Notes: generated by a model not told the origin, from the sequence alone. A stretch of 64,000 nucleotides of DNA from Petaurus breviceps papuanus (GCA_028583685.1 JAMXIF010001193.1:26333400-26397399), one strand, 5' to 3'; positions 11,113-24,773 are shown, counted from the first letter of the stretch. Program-made: numbers and translations.

Positions 11113-12439
11113 CTGTATCTTTTTCAAATGAATTGAAATTGTCATCCCCATCTTCACTGTCTGGGACACACTCTTCCTTAAATACATATAAAGTTTATTA
11201 GGAAATAGTCTCAACCTTAAAAAGCTCATGTGACAAAGAGGTACATTCACAGTTCCTGCTTACTAGAAATCCTTTTCTTCATTTGGGGATACCTCACTAT
11301 ATTTCCTTAGGTATGGCATAATTTCTGGAGGACTGCTTATAGAGTCCTGAAGCTAATTTTCATCAATGTGTCTAGTTAATTCTTTACAATTCCCAATGTT
11401 GACATTGATTTCAACTACTTATGTTTCAGACAGTGCAAGACACATGTGTAAAGTCCAAAATCTGCCCTTTTGAAGTTCACAGGATCAACTTCAACTTCAC
11501 TTCCTTGGTCTATCAGGCTAGCAATACTATTAAAAAAAAAAAAAGGCTAGTCATGAACAACCTATTCTTCATGAAGTTACCCTGGCTCTTGGAGTCACTA
11601 TTTCCTTTTCTAGATATTCAGTAACCATCCCTTTAATATAGTCTAGAATTATTCCAGGAATTGAAACAATTGCCATTGATCTACAGTTGGCAAACTCTAC
11701 TAGTAATCTTCTCTTTTTTGCAAATCAATAAAATATTTGCTTTCTGTCAGCCAGTCCAGCTATTAACCACTCCCCATCTCTATGATCTTTCAAATATCCC
11801 TGACAGTAACCGGGTAATTATATTTGCCAGGACTTTCTGTGCCTTGGGATACAGTTTGTCTGGCCCTGGAAACTTGAAGACACCAAGGGCAGCTAGATGC
11901 CATTCTCTTCCTGTTTATTTACTTTTCTTGGGTTTCAATTCCTTATGGGCCTTTTATGTTCTGTCCTTTCCAGTCTAAAGCCTGTTTTCCTTACCAGATA
12001 AGAGGCAAAATAGGAGTTGAGTAGTTCTGTCTTCTCTCAATTGTCATGATTTTATCAATCTGATGTTACAGTACTATCATCTCTTAAATCTTCTTTTAGC
12101 TAATAAAATGAAAGAAAAAATAAAATCCACCTTCTAGTTATCTTCAGCATTGCTAACTTAGGTTTAGTTATAACAACCTTCACAGTATCCTTACAGGATT
12201 GTTAATGATCTTCCATTACCTAACCTTACTTCCAAAATTTTATACTGAACTTAACACTAAAAAAACCAAACTCTTTTCATACATATAGAAAAGAATATGG
12301 CTTATGAAACTGCAGCTATCTTTTAAGCATAGCATGCTTTTCTTTTAAAATATAATGAATATAACATATAGTTTTGAAATCTGGTCTGCTGGTTTGTACT
12401 TTCTTAATAGAAGATCTTTTTCTCCTACTCTCTTCTAAA

Positions 12440-13020
12440 GATGCTCCAATGATCTTCTCTTTCTTCTTTTTTTCTCCTCTCCTCTCCTGTCCTTTTCCTC
12501 CTTCCCCCTCTTGCTCTCTCTCCTTTCCCTCATGCCCTCTAACCTACTGGGAAAAAATAAAAATAAAAAAAAATTAAAAATCTTGCAACAAAACAGTCAA
12601 TAAAAACAAACTCCTGAATCAACCATGTCCAAAAAATACATCTCTCATCCTGCAACTCGAGTCCATCCCTTCTCTGTCAGTTGGTAAGTAGTAGCACATG
12701 TCATCATGAGTTCTCTGGAATCATGGTTGGTCATTGTATTGTTTAGCGGTCTCAAGTCTTTCAAAGTTGTTAGTCTTTACAGTGTTATTGTTCTCCTGTT
12801 TCTGTCTACTTCACTCTGAATCAGTTCATATAAGTGTTGCCACGTTTCTCTGAAATCTTCTCTTTCATCATTTCATATGGTACGATAATATATTACATTT
12901 ATATTCCATAATTTGTCTAGTCATTCTCCAATTGATGGGCACCCCTTTAGTTTTGCAATTCTTTACCATCATGAAACAAACTGCTATAAATATTTTTCCC
13001 TACACGTCTTTTAAAAATCT
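12440..13020 (-). mobile_element. L1 LINE 3' fragment, old
   Basis: Minus-strand pieces typical of marsupial L1 3' ends, such as CATTCTCCAATTGATGGGCA (12922-12941) and the region around CACTCTGAATCAGTTCATAT. It is more decayed than the other L1 copies here and interrupts the CR1/L3 remnant that flanks it. Confidence 0.6.
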
Positions 13021-13407
13021 AAATTGCTTGATGAGTACAAATTTTTTTTTACTGCTTCCCCTTTTCTTCTTCAAAATTATTCTTTGAGGCTTCACAAATT
13101 CATTCTTGAAAGTATCTCATCCCTCCTTGACTGATTTCTCCTATAGTATTTTCTAGGAGAAAATTATCCTTTCTATACTTATAGCTAGCTGTTCTCTGAT
13201 CCCTTTGAAATATGTTTTCCCCAAACAAGGAGGCATGTCAGACCATACTTGACTTTCCTCTCCTTCTCTAGCACAGATTTTGAAGTGGAGTGATCATTTC
13301 CCCACCAAGACAACCTGGATGTCTTCTTCAACAGTCAGTTTTCCCTCTGTTTGTGAGAATCAGGTCAAGAATGGTAGTCCTCTTTAATTCCTTTTACTTT
13401 TGAAAGA

Positions 13408-13647
13408 TTGTTCAGTTGTGTTCAACTCTTTATGACCCCATTTAGGTTTTCTTGGCAAAGATACCAGAATGGTTTTGCCATTTCCTTCTCCAGATCATTT
13501 TACACATAAGAAAACTGAAACCAACAGGGTTAAGTGACTTGTCCAGAATCACACAGCTACTAAGTGTTTCAGGCAGATTTGAACTCAAGATGAATATCCT
13601 TCCTGGTTCTAGATACAGCACTCTAGCCACTGTATTGCCTAGCTACC
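13408..13647 (-). mobile_element. tRNA-headed SINE with RTE-like tail
   Basis: TTCAACTCTTTATGACCCCA, TTTTCTTGGCAAAGATACC, GTTAAGTGACTTGTCCAGAA and GTATTGCCTAGCTACCC. Flanked by TTTTGAAAGAT and CTTTGAAAGAT. Confidence 0.85.
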
Positions 13648-16577
13648 CTTTGAAAGATGAGCATTTCTATATTTAAGTGAAGAAATTAGCAGTTGATCTG
13701 GTTTTTTGACATACGGATAACATGGGAGAGTTTCCATGACAATGATAAACAACTTTTATGTATTGTCTTATGCCTCATTTGATAATTAAAAAATCATTTG
13801 ACAAAGTGTTCCATGTCAGCAGCATAGCACAATGTGTGGAAAGGGCACTATACCTCATATCAGAGGACCTGGGTTTGAACCCTGGTTCTGTCACTTACTA
13901 CCTGTATGACAAGTAGGGCCGCTTTGAAAACTTTATGCTGAATTTATTATCTTTTTTATTTTCACAGAAAAGCAATCTATACTTAGTAGATATCTGCAGT
14001 TTCACACATAAAATTCTTTTTTGTTCAACTATTTATATGGAAATGTAAATCATTTAACCTCCTTGAGCTTTAAGTACCTCTATCAATAAAATGAGGTAGT
14101 TAATGAAGTGACCTCATAGATCACTTCAATCTCCAAATCTAGGATCTTATGATTTATCAAGAAATCTTATGTGATTATAGTATGTCCTTTGACATGATCA
14201 GGTTGTGTCATTTGGTGACAGTGAAGACGTTATTTGCTATAGAAAATTGTCTACAAAAGCCTGCCTGTCCATTCCTTCAACAATCCTTCAGAATGTCCAT
14301 AGAACATTCTCATAAAACTGTTACAGAGTTGAGAAAGTGGATGTGTGTATCTGTAGTCACCAGTGCCTTTTGGCTTTATAATGGTTAACTTGTAAATGGA
14401 GTTTATAAAATGAGTGAAAAGAACTTGCTCTCTGAACTTGAAAAAGATTTCTTTATTTACAAGATCTTTATTTACATTGAAGAAAAACTTTGCTAAGCAG
14501 AGGTTCACTTCCACTCATCAGAAATATCACAAATTTCAATGGAGCTATTGCCATCAGAACACAGCACTAACTATAGTTCTCAACAGAAGGACAAATCAAA
14601 GATTTCTGAACTCTGAGCACATGTATTTCAAACCCCATGTCTTAACTTGAGAGCAGAAAAAGTCAAACAAAATCCCTATTTTCCAACTACACACTTTTTA
14701 TTCTTATCACCACTATCAGATGAGAAAACCCCATAGGACTAGGCAAGGACCATTGTCTTAAGAAAAGAGCACTGGATTTGGAGTCAAAGAACCTCCTATC
14801 TCTTACAGCTCATGTGACCTTGGGCAAGTCACTTCAGTGATTTGTGGCTCCAGTTTTCTCAGATGTCAGATAGAGGGACTGAATTATATAATATCCAAAT
14901 TAATCCTTCAACAAGTATTTTTAAGGGCCTACTCAAAAGCAGTACTAGGTGCTGAAAACACCAAGACAAAAAGGAGACAACCTAGCCCTTTGAGGAGCTG
15001 TTATTCCTATCAAAGGGAAATAACATGAACACATAGAACTATGTAGACAACATTCTGTATACAAGGTAATAGAGGAAGGAAGATACAAGACACTAACATC
15101 TGGAGCCCTTTCCAGCTCTAACGTCTCTGGTCCCATCTCTTTAGCCTTGTATCACTTTCTCCCCTTTCCACTGGGCAAAGTAAGGATTCTTGCCAATTTG
15201 CCAATTGCCTTCACTGATGGTGTTTGCCTTGAATCCCTGCCTAGCTGAGGGGGAAAGGATGGTGAAACATGAGTGAGGGTGAAGCATGACTATCTTGTTT
15301 TGCAAGGTATGTAATATCTCTGTATTAGATCCAAAGCCCTATTGGCAGGGACTTAAACCAATCAACTCTGTAATCATACCACAGGGACACTTAAATTTAT
15401 GTCACGGAGAAAAAACCAAGATTATGGATTAGGGATCACTTATTCACTTGGTTCTAACAAATGTTCACCCCCTTCCCACCATATATATCCTAAAACTTGG
15501 GTGAGACACCTGTTTTTCAAACACTATGGACCAGTTCTTCCTGCAACCTAATATATACATATTTGTCCAAGTGTGACTATAAAATTGAAATGAACACTAA
15601 TACCTATGAGACCAAGCCAAAAAAAAAAAAAGTCAACAAATAATGAAATACAGGTTTAGGTGCTTCTATTACCAAGGCAAATTGTGTGGCTGTATAATGC
15701 AAGATGTTCTACCCTCATCAGTTAGGGTCTTTTTCCATCCTATTTCCCCTGCCCCAGGTCACCTAGAATACATACATGACACCAGGGATCCCTTTTCCAT
15801 CTTTCCCTTCCCCTTTAATGGTGAGATGAAGAGTCACAAGGTCTTACTATCTGCCCCGCTGCACCTTCCTAAGCTCCTCCAGATGTCACCATTTGCCCTA
15901 CATTCAAGTTATTCAATGTCTTCTAGATAATCTGGATCATTGTTATAAATTTTAATTGTTACACTATTTTATGATATTCAGGTACTATTAATATTAAGCT
16001 GCTTAAGACAGTTTGTCCTTGCACTAATTACTCCAGGCTTCTATGTTTTCTAAGTTCTGTCATCTACTTCTCATACTTTCTTTTGCTTCTTCTGTGATCA
16101 GGATATCATCTGTTTCTGTCTCAAGCTGCCCTTCCTCCCTCCCTTCAAATCTGCAGCTCCAAAGCTCTTCTGGGGTCCTAGGCCAGATGGAAAACAATAT
16201 GGTGAAGTAGAAAGGGTACCAGTTGTAGAGGACTTTGGCTCAAATCCTGTCTCTGAGAATTAAAAACTCTAGGGAATAGGATTACTCAGAGGTAACCTCC
16301 ATGGATCATGGCTTAATTAAATAGTGAATGAAGTCGATGAGGTATTTTGAAATGAATGGGTATCCATATTAGGTGTGTTGTTGGCATGGAGATGAGTACT
16401 ATCATATTTAAGAGTTCCAGTTCTCAATTCTAAAATATTATAAGTTAATTGTAACAAGAACTTGAGATATTAAAAATAATCATCAAAAGGGTCCAAAGTT
16501 TCCTTTTCTGAAGACTTGAAAGAATATAGTTCTGAGCTGGTTTGATTACAGTCTTGCCTTATTTAAAAAGATACTAT

Positions 16578-16759
16578 AGGGGCAGCTACGCGGCACAGTG
16601 AATAGATCACCAGCCCTGGAGTCAGGAGGACCCGAGTTCAAATCTGGACTCAGACACTTGACACTTACTAGCCATGTGATGTTGGGCAAGTCACTTAACC
16701 CCAATTGTCCTGCCTTCCCCCATCCAAAAGGCAGAAAAACAAAAAAAAAAAAAAATCAT
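16578..16759 (+). mobile_element. tRNA-headed SINE, perfect target duplication
   Basis: GGGGCAGCTACGCGGCACAG head and A-tail. Flanked by AAAAAGATACTAT at 16565-16577 and 16760-16772, 13 of 13 bases equal. Confidence 0.92.
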
Positions 16760-17129
16760 AAAAAGATACTATGCTTTAGAACTTGAGAACTAGAAGGGAT
16801 ATAAGAGGTCAGTTCACTCCCTCTCCCCACATATACCTAACTCACACCCACACCCTCCCAATTTCATAGACAAAGAAACTGAGATCCAGAGGAGGAGAAA
16901 TGGAGAGGGGTCTTCAAGCTAAGGCCAGATCACCACTTGTTAAAGTATAGTATAGGGAGATTGTTTTTCCATGTATTAGTTAGACAAGATGGCCTCCAAC
17001 ATCCCTTACAGCCAACTCTGAAATTTTACAATTCTGTAACTTGCTCAGATTCACAGAGGTAAATAAGTGGCAGAACTAGGATTTTGATCCAGCCCTTCCA
17101 ACTCCAAGTAATAAGAGGTAACATACAAG

Positions 17130-17350
17130 TAGTACTTTAAGGCCTGCAAAGCACTTTACATGATATTTCATTGATTCTCATAACAACCCTAAAAGGTATA
17201 GGTGCTATAATTATCACCATTTTAAAGAGGAGGAAACTGAGTTTGAGAATGATTAAAAGCGACTCTCCAATGAACACACAACTAGTGTCTGAGACAGAAT
17301 TTTAACTCAGGGCTTCCTGACTCTAGTTCCAATCCTCTATCTACTACACC
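17130..17350 (-). repeat. MIR/THER-like CORE-SINE
   Basis: GCCTGCAAAGCACTTTACAT, GGAGGAAACTGAGTTTGAGA and GGCTTCCTGACTCTAG in reversed order. Confidence 0.65.
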
Positions 17351-17879
17351 ACCGTTAGGGCTCTTTCTAACCAGGAGTCAGGGTAAATGGAATGAGCCTT
17401 CAAGGTTCTTGACTATCATGATTTCACAAACCAATAATATAATTTCTTTTAAGACACAAAACAAATTTAGTAAAAATTCAATCAATCAAAAAACTCTGTG
17501 CCAGGAACTGCACTAGAAGTACAAATACAGTAAGTGAAATGGTCCCTATTTACAACAAGCTTACAGTAATGACAACCGAAGGGTTGTTCTAAGACCCTTA
17601 ATACAAGGTTTCCCCTAAGGCCAGAAAGGTTGGGTCTTTAGTGAGCCTGTTACTTGCCTCACTACCTCTCAGGTTACTGGTGAGTCTGGTCTGATTGTCT
17701 ACACAGGCAATAAGAGCTAATTCAATACAAAAGATGACTGAAGTCATCAGATTGGTTTACCAATCTAACAAAAAGGAAATTAGCAAATAACTTCTTTTAG
17801 GATCTGTTAGCAGGGCAATTGTACAAGACAGATATGTTTTGGAAAGTCTTAATGTATATTTAAAACCCCTTTAAGAACT

Positions 17880-18120
17880 CTATATAGGCAACTAGATGCA
17901 TCATATCATGGACAGTGTTGGACCTGAAGCCAAAAGACTTGAGTTTGGATCTTGCTTCAGCCTCTAGCTCTTTGACCCTGAAGTACTCTCTGCCTCACTT
18001 TCCTCATCTGTAAAATGGGGATAATAATAGCACCTGTTTCCTGAGGCTGTTGTAAGGTTCAAATGAAATAATATATGTAAAGCACTTTGGGAACCTTAAA
18101 GCACCATATAAAAGCTAGCT
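17880..18120 (+). repeat. MIR/THER-like CORE-SINE
   Basis: TTTCCTCATCTGTAAAATGG, CTGAGGCTGTTGTAAGGTTC and ATGTAAAGCACTTTGGGAAC. Confidence 0.65.
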
Positions 18121-18194
18121 AGAACTACCAGTTCTTTGAGAGAATTTGATTGTCTTTCTCAAAAATCTAGGATAAGCACAGGACTTGGCAGATA

Positions 18195-18510
18195 GTACTT
18201 AAATGTTTCAACTCAAATTTTACCTTCCTTCAGGAAGCTTTGATCCTTGAAACCCAACCTCCCCTCCCCCACTCAATTAAGAACCTCCCTTTATCTCATC
18301 CCCTTTGTCCCTTGCAAATGCAACTGTCACACACACAGTGTTATAGTCAACTATACTTGTGTCTTATCCCTCACTAGATTCTAATTCTAAGACCTGCAAG
18401 GGCATGAACTGTTTTGTATCTAAACTACATATCTCAGGCAGTTCCCGATCTGGTGCTCTGTGCCCAGGAAGAACCTCATAAATGTTTGTTGTACTGAATT
18501 TTGAAAATTG
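18195..18510 (+). repeat. L2 LINE fragment
   Basis: CCTTCCTTCAGGAAGCTTTG and AAGACCTGCAAGGGCATGAA, ending CATAAATGTTTGTTG. Confidence 0.55.
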
Positions 18511-19059
18511 GATTTGACTGACACTGAAGATTACATCTTTAATGCCCTCTTGCCTACCTGGGTAATGACTGACTTGGTTGGAGAAAAACCAAAGTCTCCT
18601 CTCTCATCAAAAACAGATCCAGCATATTTGAACACAAAGGCCCCAAGGTAGAAACCAGAAGGATATTAAAAAGTAAATGGCCTAAGGATGCGTCAGAGCA
18701 CTCTCAACACAAACAAAAACAAAGTAAGTTCATTTCTTATGGACAATCTTCCCACAGACATGTCTGGAATAGAGAGCAGGTGAGCAATGCACTGTGATCC
18801 AATAGAAAAAACAATTGACAGAGAAAAAGAACCATATTTCCGAGCATAGCAATACACACAGGAAGTCATATACGGCTCAGAAAGAGAAGCAGGACGCTAT
18901 AGGGAACAGTGCTAGACTTAGGGTCAGAAGACATGAGTATTTACAGTGTGGCCCCGGGTCACAACCTCTAGAAGCCTCAGTTCCTTTATCTGTAAAATAG
19001 GATTAGTAATCTTTACTCAATTAAAATACTTGTACAGCTAACACCTGCTTAGAGATGGT

Positions 19060-19280
19060 TAGGTTGTATAGTAGGTAGAGCTCAAGAGTCAGAAGACTTG
19101 AGTTCAGATTCAACCTCAACACTCACTAGTTCAATTAAACCGTTTGCCTCAGTTTCCTCAAACTGTAAAATTAAGAAAATCACAACACCTACCTCAGAGT
19201 TGTGAGGATCAATAAGGTAATACTTATAAAGCACTTAGTATAGTGCCAGACAAATAGTAGTTACAATATAAATGCTGTTT
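19060..19280 (+). repeat. MIR/THER-like CORE-SINE
   Basis: AGAAGACTTGAGTTCAGATT, GCCTCAGTTTCCTCAAACTG and ATAAAGCACTTAGTATAGTG. Confidence 0.6.
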
Positions 19281-20701
19281 AATTCTTATCATCATCATTA
19301 TCAGTCTGTACAGTCAGTTTTCTGAACAGTCTGGTGATGAGTTAGTCGACCCCAATAACTTTTTAAAAGCCTATCCACCCAGTAGAAGTGCTCTGATATG
19401 AGTCAATGAAGGAAGTGGCCACACAAACATCTGTTATTTACACTCACAGGAGTAATGCTCACCCCACTGACCTTGAAAGGGTAACAGAGAAGAATAAATA
19501 AGATAAAGCATGCAAAGCCCTTGGTAAGCCTTAAAGCATTATGCATATGTTAGCAGTAAGCCTCCTTCTAAAGCATTTCCCCCTCCTCCATGACATATAG
19601 ATCAGTTATTTGGCAAGAAACAAGTAACACAGGAAATAAGACAAAAGTCTAAAACTGTGACCATCTGAGTCATACGGATATCGTGACTGAGCTACGAGGT
19701 GATTACTTGAGAAATCCATCATAACCCGATCACTGTACCCCTACAACCAGACCAAGATTCCTCCCTCTGGGTAGCATGCACACATCACGCGGACCATGAG
19801 AACAGCAAACCATGCTCAACCTACTTTTGAGGTATTTCATTTTTTCCTTCAACCCTGCAACATAGGAAGGTGGATTATTATGCGTTACATGAAGGCACTA
19901 GAGTAGGGCTCAAATCTTGAGGGTACAAGGATTTCAAAGTCTCATTCTGAAGAAAGAAGGGCTTGTTTTAAATACACAAATATTTACACACACACACACA
20001 TGCACACCCACGTGCACATGCACATACATGCAATATTTTAATACTTGAGTACTTGGGTATTTGATGAGATATGATAAGTGGGGACAGTCTCCTCCACTGA
20101 CACAGATCACAACCTATGTACATTTTGATAAATGGTCATCTCAGAGATACTATGGCTGAAAACAAGTCAAGCCTCTGGCCAACTTGCTGACAAACTTCCC
20201 TCTCTCTCTTAACATACACTAGACAACAGATCCGCAGCCAGTCTTCAGGCTTGTATTCAAGTCTTTGCAACCTGGGAGGCCTTGCCAAAGTTGATGGCAC
20301 ACTGGCACAGTCTTAGGAAGCCTATTGCTTCCTCTAAGCCCTGATATGATGAGGCCATCTACGAACCTTGAGACATTTAAAAAAAAAAACATTTCTAACA
20401 AGTTATAAAAAATCATTAATCTTGAGAAACTATTAGATCAACATAGAATAAAGGCTTTTAATATATAACACGTCATAATTCTGTCATGCAAAGAAAAGGA
20501 CATTTTCAAGCTGTTCCAAATACCCATTTAAGATTCTAACAGGCATACTTTGAGCAGCCAGATGCCATACCAGAGGTATGGGATATGTCCAATACTTAGT
20601 AGGTTAAGTTCCACTTAGAGGCTGGACCTGCCAAAGACATCTGCAAGCCCTTCCTCAAGCCCCATGCCCCAAAGCACACTGGGAGCATGCATGTTACCTA
20701 C

Positions 20702-20787
20702 CTCCATTGGCCAACAGGTTCTCATGAACTCTGCCCTTAGCATCTTCCATAACTTCTACTACACACTGAGCCATCTTCTTTATAAGG
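20702..20787 (-). CDS. ATP6V1C2: ATP6V1C2 exon 4 (residues 67-96, split codons at both ends)
   Basis: 86-base exon; acceptor ag at 20789-20788, donor G|gtaggt at 20701-20696. It completes the split serine, then encodes 28 residues, [20 protein letters not shown] followed by HENLLANG, and the first base of a valine codon. This corresponds to the helical LIRRMAQSVVEVMEDSKGKV segment of human C2 as recalled; substitutions are mostly conservative (R/K, S/A). Confidence 0.95.
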
Positions 20788-21102
20788 CTTTGAATGAAGT
20801 TAAGAGAAGAAAAATATAATTAGTAGCAGAAAAATATCCTAGGAAAGTATACAGACATACCAGGTAATAAGAACTTGTCATAAAGAAAGTATAACAAAAA
20901 GACACCAATTTTCACGGTACAAGAGACTGGGACTCTAATCCTACTTCCAACCTATACTAGTTATGTGATCAGGAGTAAGACATTTAACCTTTCTGATCCT
21001 CAGTTTCCTCATTTGTAAACTAGGGGTAAGCCACAGAGCTGTGGCAAGGATCATATGATATATGCAAACTACTTTTCAGGACTTAAAGCGCTAATGACAT
21101 TG

Positions 21103-21150
21103 TGACTATGATGATGTTGATGACAACAACAATGATGATGATGGTGATGA
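21103..21150. repeat. (GAT)n-rich tract
   Basis: Imperfect GAT/GATGGT/AACAAC triplets. Confidence 0.85.
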
Positions 21151-21187
21151 TGGGAGACAACTACTCAATTAGAACTTCACTAGACAG

Positions 21188-21350
21188 GGGTGGCTAGGTG
21201 GCTCAGTGAATAGAGCACCAGCCCTAGAGTTGGGAAGACCTGAGTTCAAATCTAGCCTCAGGCACTTAACACTTACTAGCCATGTGACCTTGGGAAAGTC
21301 ACTTAACCCCAATTGCTCTGAACTTCCCCCTCCAAAAAGCAGGAAAAAAA
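21188..21350 (+). mobile_element. tRNA-headed SINE
   Basis: Starts GGGGTGGCTAGGTGGCTCAG and has ACTTAACCCCAATTGCTCTG. Flanks GAACTTCACTAGACA and GAAATTCACTGGACA are an imperfect target duplication. Confidence 0.88.
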
Positions 21351-22104
21351 AAGAAATTCACTGGACAAACTAAGATCAGGTACTATCAGAGCATGTTAAT
21401 GATCTGACTCTCTGATCTACATCTGTTGGTGTGCATTCTGGTGAGCGCAGGGTTATGACCGGAAGGAGCACAGAGGAAGGCCATTTACCTCTCAGTGAAG
21501 CACATGGCCTTCTGCACTCACCAGGCATCCAGTCATGAGAGGTAATTTTATGTAGTAAATAGCATGCTACACTCAGAGGCAAGGAATTGTTAATGCGAAT
21601 GTTTACTTTTTAATTCACCTTTTATTTATTGGGCTTTTCTGGCATAAAAAAATAAAACTTTTTTTTTTTTTTACTGGGAGGAAGAGGGGGAGAGACAGCT
21701 CGTGGTACAGAGCACGAGGGTTGAAAACAGGAAAACTTGAATTCAAATTTGGTTTCAGATACTTATTAGCAGTGTGACTCTGGTCTAGTTACTTAACCTC
21801 TGTCTGCCTTCATTTCCACAAAGGTAAATGAGGTTCTAATAGAACCTACCTCTCAGGGTTGTTGTGGAGATCAAATGAGATTTTTTTTTTTAAGTCTCAC
21901 TTGTGATACTTAATAGCTGTGTGACTATGAGAAAAATAACTTAAACTTTCTGAGCCTGAGTTTTTTAATCTACAAAATAAGTGGTATAACTGACATAGTT
22001 ATTATTAGATTATGACACTAAAGTTTGCAAAGCACAGTAATATATAATCTCTTTAAGCCTTGCACCCCAGTGAAACAAGTACTATGTTTCCCCATTTTTT
22101 ATGC

Positions 22105-22264
22105 TTTTTTTTTGGAGGGGGGAAGGTAGGGCAACTGGGGTCAAGTGACTTGCCCAAGGTCACACAGCTAGTTTTTGTGTTAAGTGTCTGAGGCTGGATT
22201 TGAACTCAGGTCCTCCTGACTTCAGGGCTGGTGCTCTATTCACTGCACCACCTAGCCACCCCAT
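22105..22264 (-). mobile_element. tRNA-headed SINE
   Basis: T-run then GCAACTGGGGTCAAGTGACT, GGATTTGAACTCAGGTCCTC and CACTGCACCACCTAGCCACC. CCCCATTTT-like flanks on both sides. Confidence 0.88.
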
Positions 22265-23543
22265 TTCCCTATTTTTTCAGATACAGAAACTGAGGCTTAT
22301 AGGAGTAAAGTGATTTCTATGAAGTAAGAAAGATAGTAACTATCAGAAATGGAATTCTTACTAGGATTTCCTGATGTCTGCTATTACAAAGTGTTCTTGC
22401 AAACTTTAAAGCACTATATTAAATTATAAAGTCACTCATAACTAACACCTATATAATACTTTAAAGATGACAATCTTTTGATACCATGTCAAAAGATCTA
22501 AGAGAAGACCCCAGGCAATTGAGTGGGCCCCCTGTGGTGGGATTATAGGAGAACAGGACAATAGTAGCCTAAGATGAGAAATCATGGATGAATTGCTATC
22601 TACACCCCTGGAGGGTATAACCACATTGATGAAACCATACATTCAAGTGTTGTTGTTATTGTTATTGTTGGGATACCAACAGCATTTGCTACCATCTAAA
22701 CCAGAGGTCCAGGTAGAAATTCAGGATGCTAAGGTGTGCCTTAGGACAGAGCTCTTTTAACCTATCATCAGGATTACTCCATTGGCATGAGCTGGAGGTT
22801 TCTGACTTCATTATAGTTCTTAAATGCCGGTTTTCAGTTTTAATTTCAAAAGGTCATTTCCATTAGATTCAACAAACATTTTTAAAATGCCTACTATTGG
22901 TCTTCCCAAGCTTGCATCACTAACTGATTACTGGACATTTAGAATTGGATGTATCCTGTAGACATTTCAAACTCAACATTTCTAAAATATAACTATGCTG
23001 GGAATTGAGGAGATAAGAAAGACACAAAAAAACTTTGAGACACCATAATAATTACCATATGGAAACCTATATTTGAATTTCTATTTGGACATTTGGTAAC
23101 TATGTAACCTTGGGCAAGTCACTTTAACTGAACCTCAGTTTCTTCACATGAAAGATGAATACTGTAACGAAGACGATAATTCATATGCTATCTACCTCAT
23201 AGGGTTGTTGTGAAAACTACTGATAAACCTTAAAGTGCTCTAGAAATGGGAGTTGTCATGGCTATTACTCAAAAATAATGACAAATAACAGACTCAAAAG
23301 AAAAATGAGACTCAGTTTCTTTCTTCAAGAATTTATACGTCTAGCAAAGGAGACTACAGATAAATTAGAACTTTAGGACAATTTCACAGCAAAAGCTGTG
23401 GTTCAGACAAACTGGGGCAGAATGGACTTAGAATCAGGAAAATCTGAGCTCAAATTTGGCCTCATCTCCTTACCAGCTGTATGACTCCCGGCAAATCTCT
23501 TAACCTCTCCATGCCTAAGTTTCTGTAAAATAGAGATAGCACC

Positions 23544-23705
23544 GGGATGGGTAGGTGGCATAGTGAGTAGAGAGCACCAGCCCTGAAGTAAAAAAATTCA
23601 AATCCGGTCTCAGACACTTAAAAAAAAAAAAAACTAGCCATGTGACCTTGGGCAAGTCACTTAACCCCAGTTGCCCTACCCTCCCCCTTCCAAAAGAAAA
23701 GAAAA
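23544..23705 (+). mobile_element. tRNA-headed SINE with 17-bp target duplication
   Basis: SINE body with an expanded A-run in the middle and A-rich tail. Flanked by AAAATAGAGATAGCACC (23527-23543 and 23706-23722). It was inserted into the tail part of an older MIR/THER-like repeat that resumes after it. Confidence 0.9.
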
Positions 23706-24692
23706 AAAATAGAGATAGCACCTACCTCCCAGGGTTGTAGTGAGGATCTAATAAGATTACTTATAACATTTGTCAAGTGCTTAGTACAGTGCCTGGTGCA
23801 CTAGGTGCTTAACATAACCATTTTTTTCCCCTTCTTTTTTTCCTTCTTCCTTCCTTCCGAACATCTCAAAATTAGTAAGTGATAAGAGTCTAAACCAGGC
23901 CCTCCAAATCCATCACTCTTTCCATTGTACCAAACGGCTCTTTTCTACTGTCATCTTCTTAATCAGATGTTCACTATACCCTAGTCTAGTGCTTTGTAAA
24001 TCTTAAAACACTACAGAAATGAGTTGTTACATTTGAAAATGAAAGAGTGAATACAGGCTAAAGCCAAATACATCAGGTGTCTCTAAAGCAGTCATAAAGT
24101 AGCCCACCAAGCAATGTGTCCTAGCAGAAGTTCTGGAGTCAGAAGACCTGAGTTCCAATCCTGACTCTGATACTTATATTGTCCGATCTAGGAAATTCCC
24201 TTGCCCTCTCAGGGCCACAGACCTCTCATTTGTAAAATGAAAGGCTTAGATTAGATACTTCTCTCTCTTAAGGTCCCTTCTAATTCTGAATCCTCAGAAC
24301 CACTATCAAATTTCATTAGGTTAATAAGCCAGGCAGTCAACAAGCACTTAATATTATAGAGAACAGAGATCTCAACATTGAGAAGTTAGGAAAAGGGGAG
24401 AGGTCAAAGCAGAAGCATAGAGTAGGCATTCACCTCTGAGGTTTGCTATAAGGCCTTCTTGTACCCCCCAAAACATTTCTCTATCAGCTTCTGATGCCAA
24501 CAATTCTTGCCAAGGAGATCATTCTTTGGAGTTAAAGAATACCAGAAGAGTCTCAGTTAAAAGTGCAAAAGTGTGACTGGGGCTAGACCTCATTATCACA
24601 TTAGGAACATTAAGAGCCTCAAGGGAATAGGACAAGTGGAGATTTTAAAAAATAATAATAAATGAGAATGCATAGAGAAAAGGGTTCAGTGT

Positions 24693-24773
24693 AATCTGGC
24701 CTCAGACACTTTACACAAAAACTAGCTGTGTGACCTTAGGCAAGTCACTTAACCCCAATTGCCCTCCAAAAAA
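24693..24773 (+). mobile_element. 5'-truncated SINE
   Basis: Only the 3' portion (CTGGCCTCAGACACTTTACA ... ACTTAACCCCAATTGCCCTC, A-tail) between the similar flanks AAAAGGGTTCAGTG and AAAGGGGTTTAGTG. Confidence 0.8.

Larger units (their letters stand above)
10555..13396 (-). mobile_element. CR1/L3-type LINE remnant with later insertions
   Basis: The left end has the reversed L3/CR1 3' terminus (ATATCAGAGATGAAAAGAAC then CTCAGAGCTCATCTAGTTCA). Similar decayed sequence continues to about 13396, interrupted by a SINE (10928-11112) and an L1 piece (12440-13020). No intact coding remains. The middle (11400-12350) is assigned by continuity and remembered similarity only. Confidence 0.5.
8687..20701 (-). 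other. ATP6V1C2 intron 4 (12.0 kb)
   Basis: Holds a compound microsatellite 8806-8892, hAT-like MITE 9091-9290, L2 10205-10495, a minus CR1/L3 remnant 10555-13396 with a SINE and an L1 fragment inside it, RTE-tailed SINE 13408-13647, SINE 16578-16759, MIR/THER copies 17130-17350, 17880-18120 and 19060-19280, and L2 18195-18510. Nothing recognisable in 13930-16560 and 19290-20690, apart from short simple repeats such as (CA)n near 19987-20003. Confidence 0.85.

Noticed and set aside
11661-11978. 105-codon plus-strand open frame
   Set aside because: Falls in the CR1/L3-like remnant and runs against its apparent orientation.
13800-13920. tRNA-like box (GGGTTTGAACCCTGGTTCTG)
   Set aside because: Part of a MIR/THER-like SINE with no cloverleaf, not a tRNA gene.
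14149-14650. Overlapping frames on both strands near 14.1-14.6 kb
   Set aside because: Could be a decayed transposon but no motif or inverted repeat supports it.
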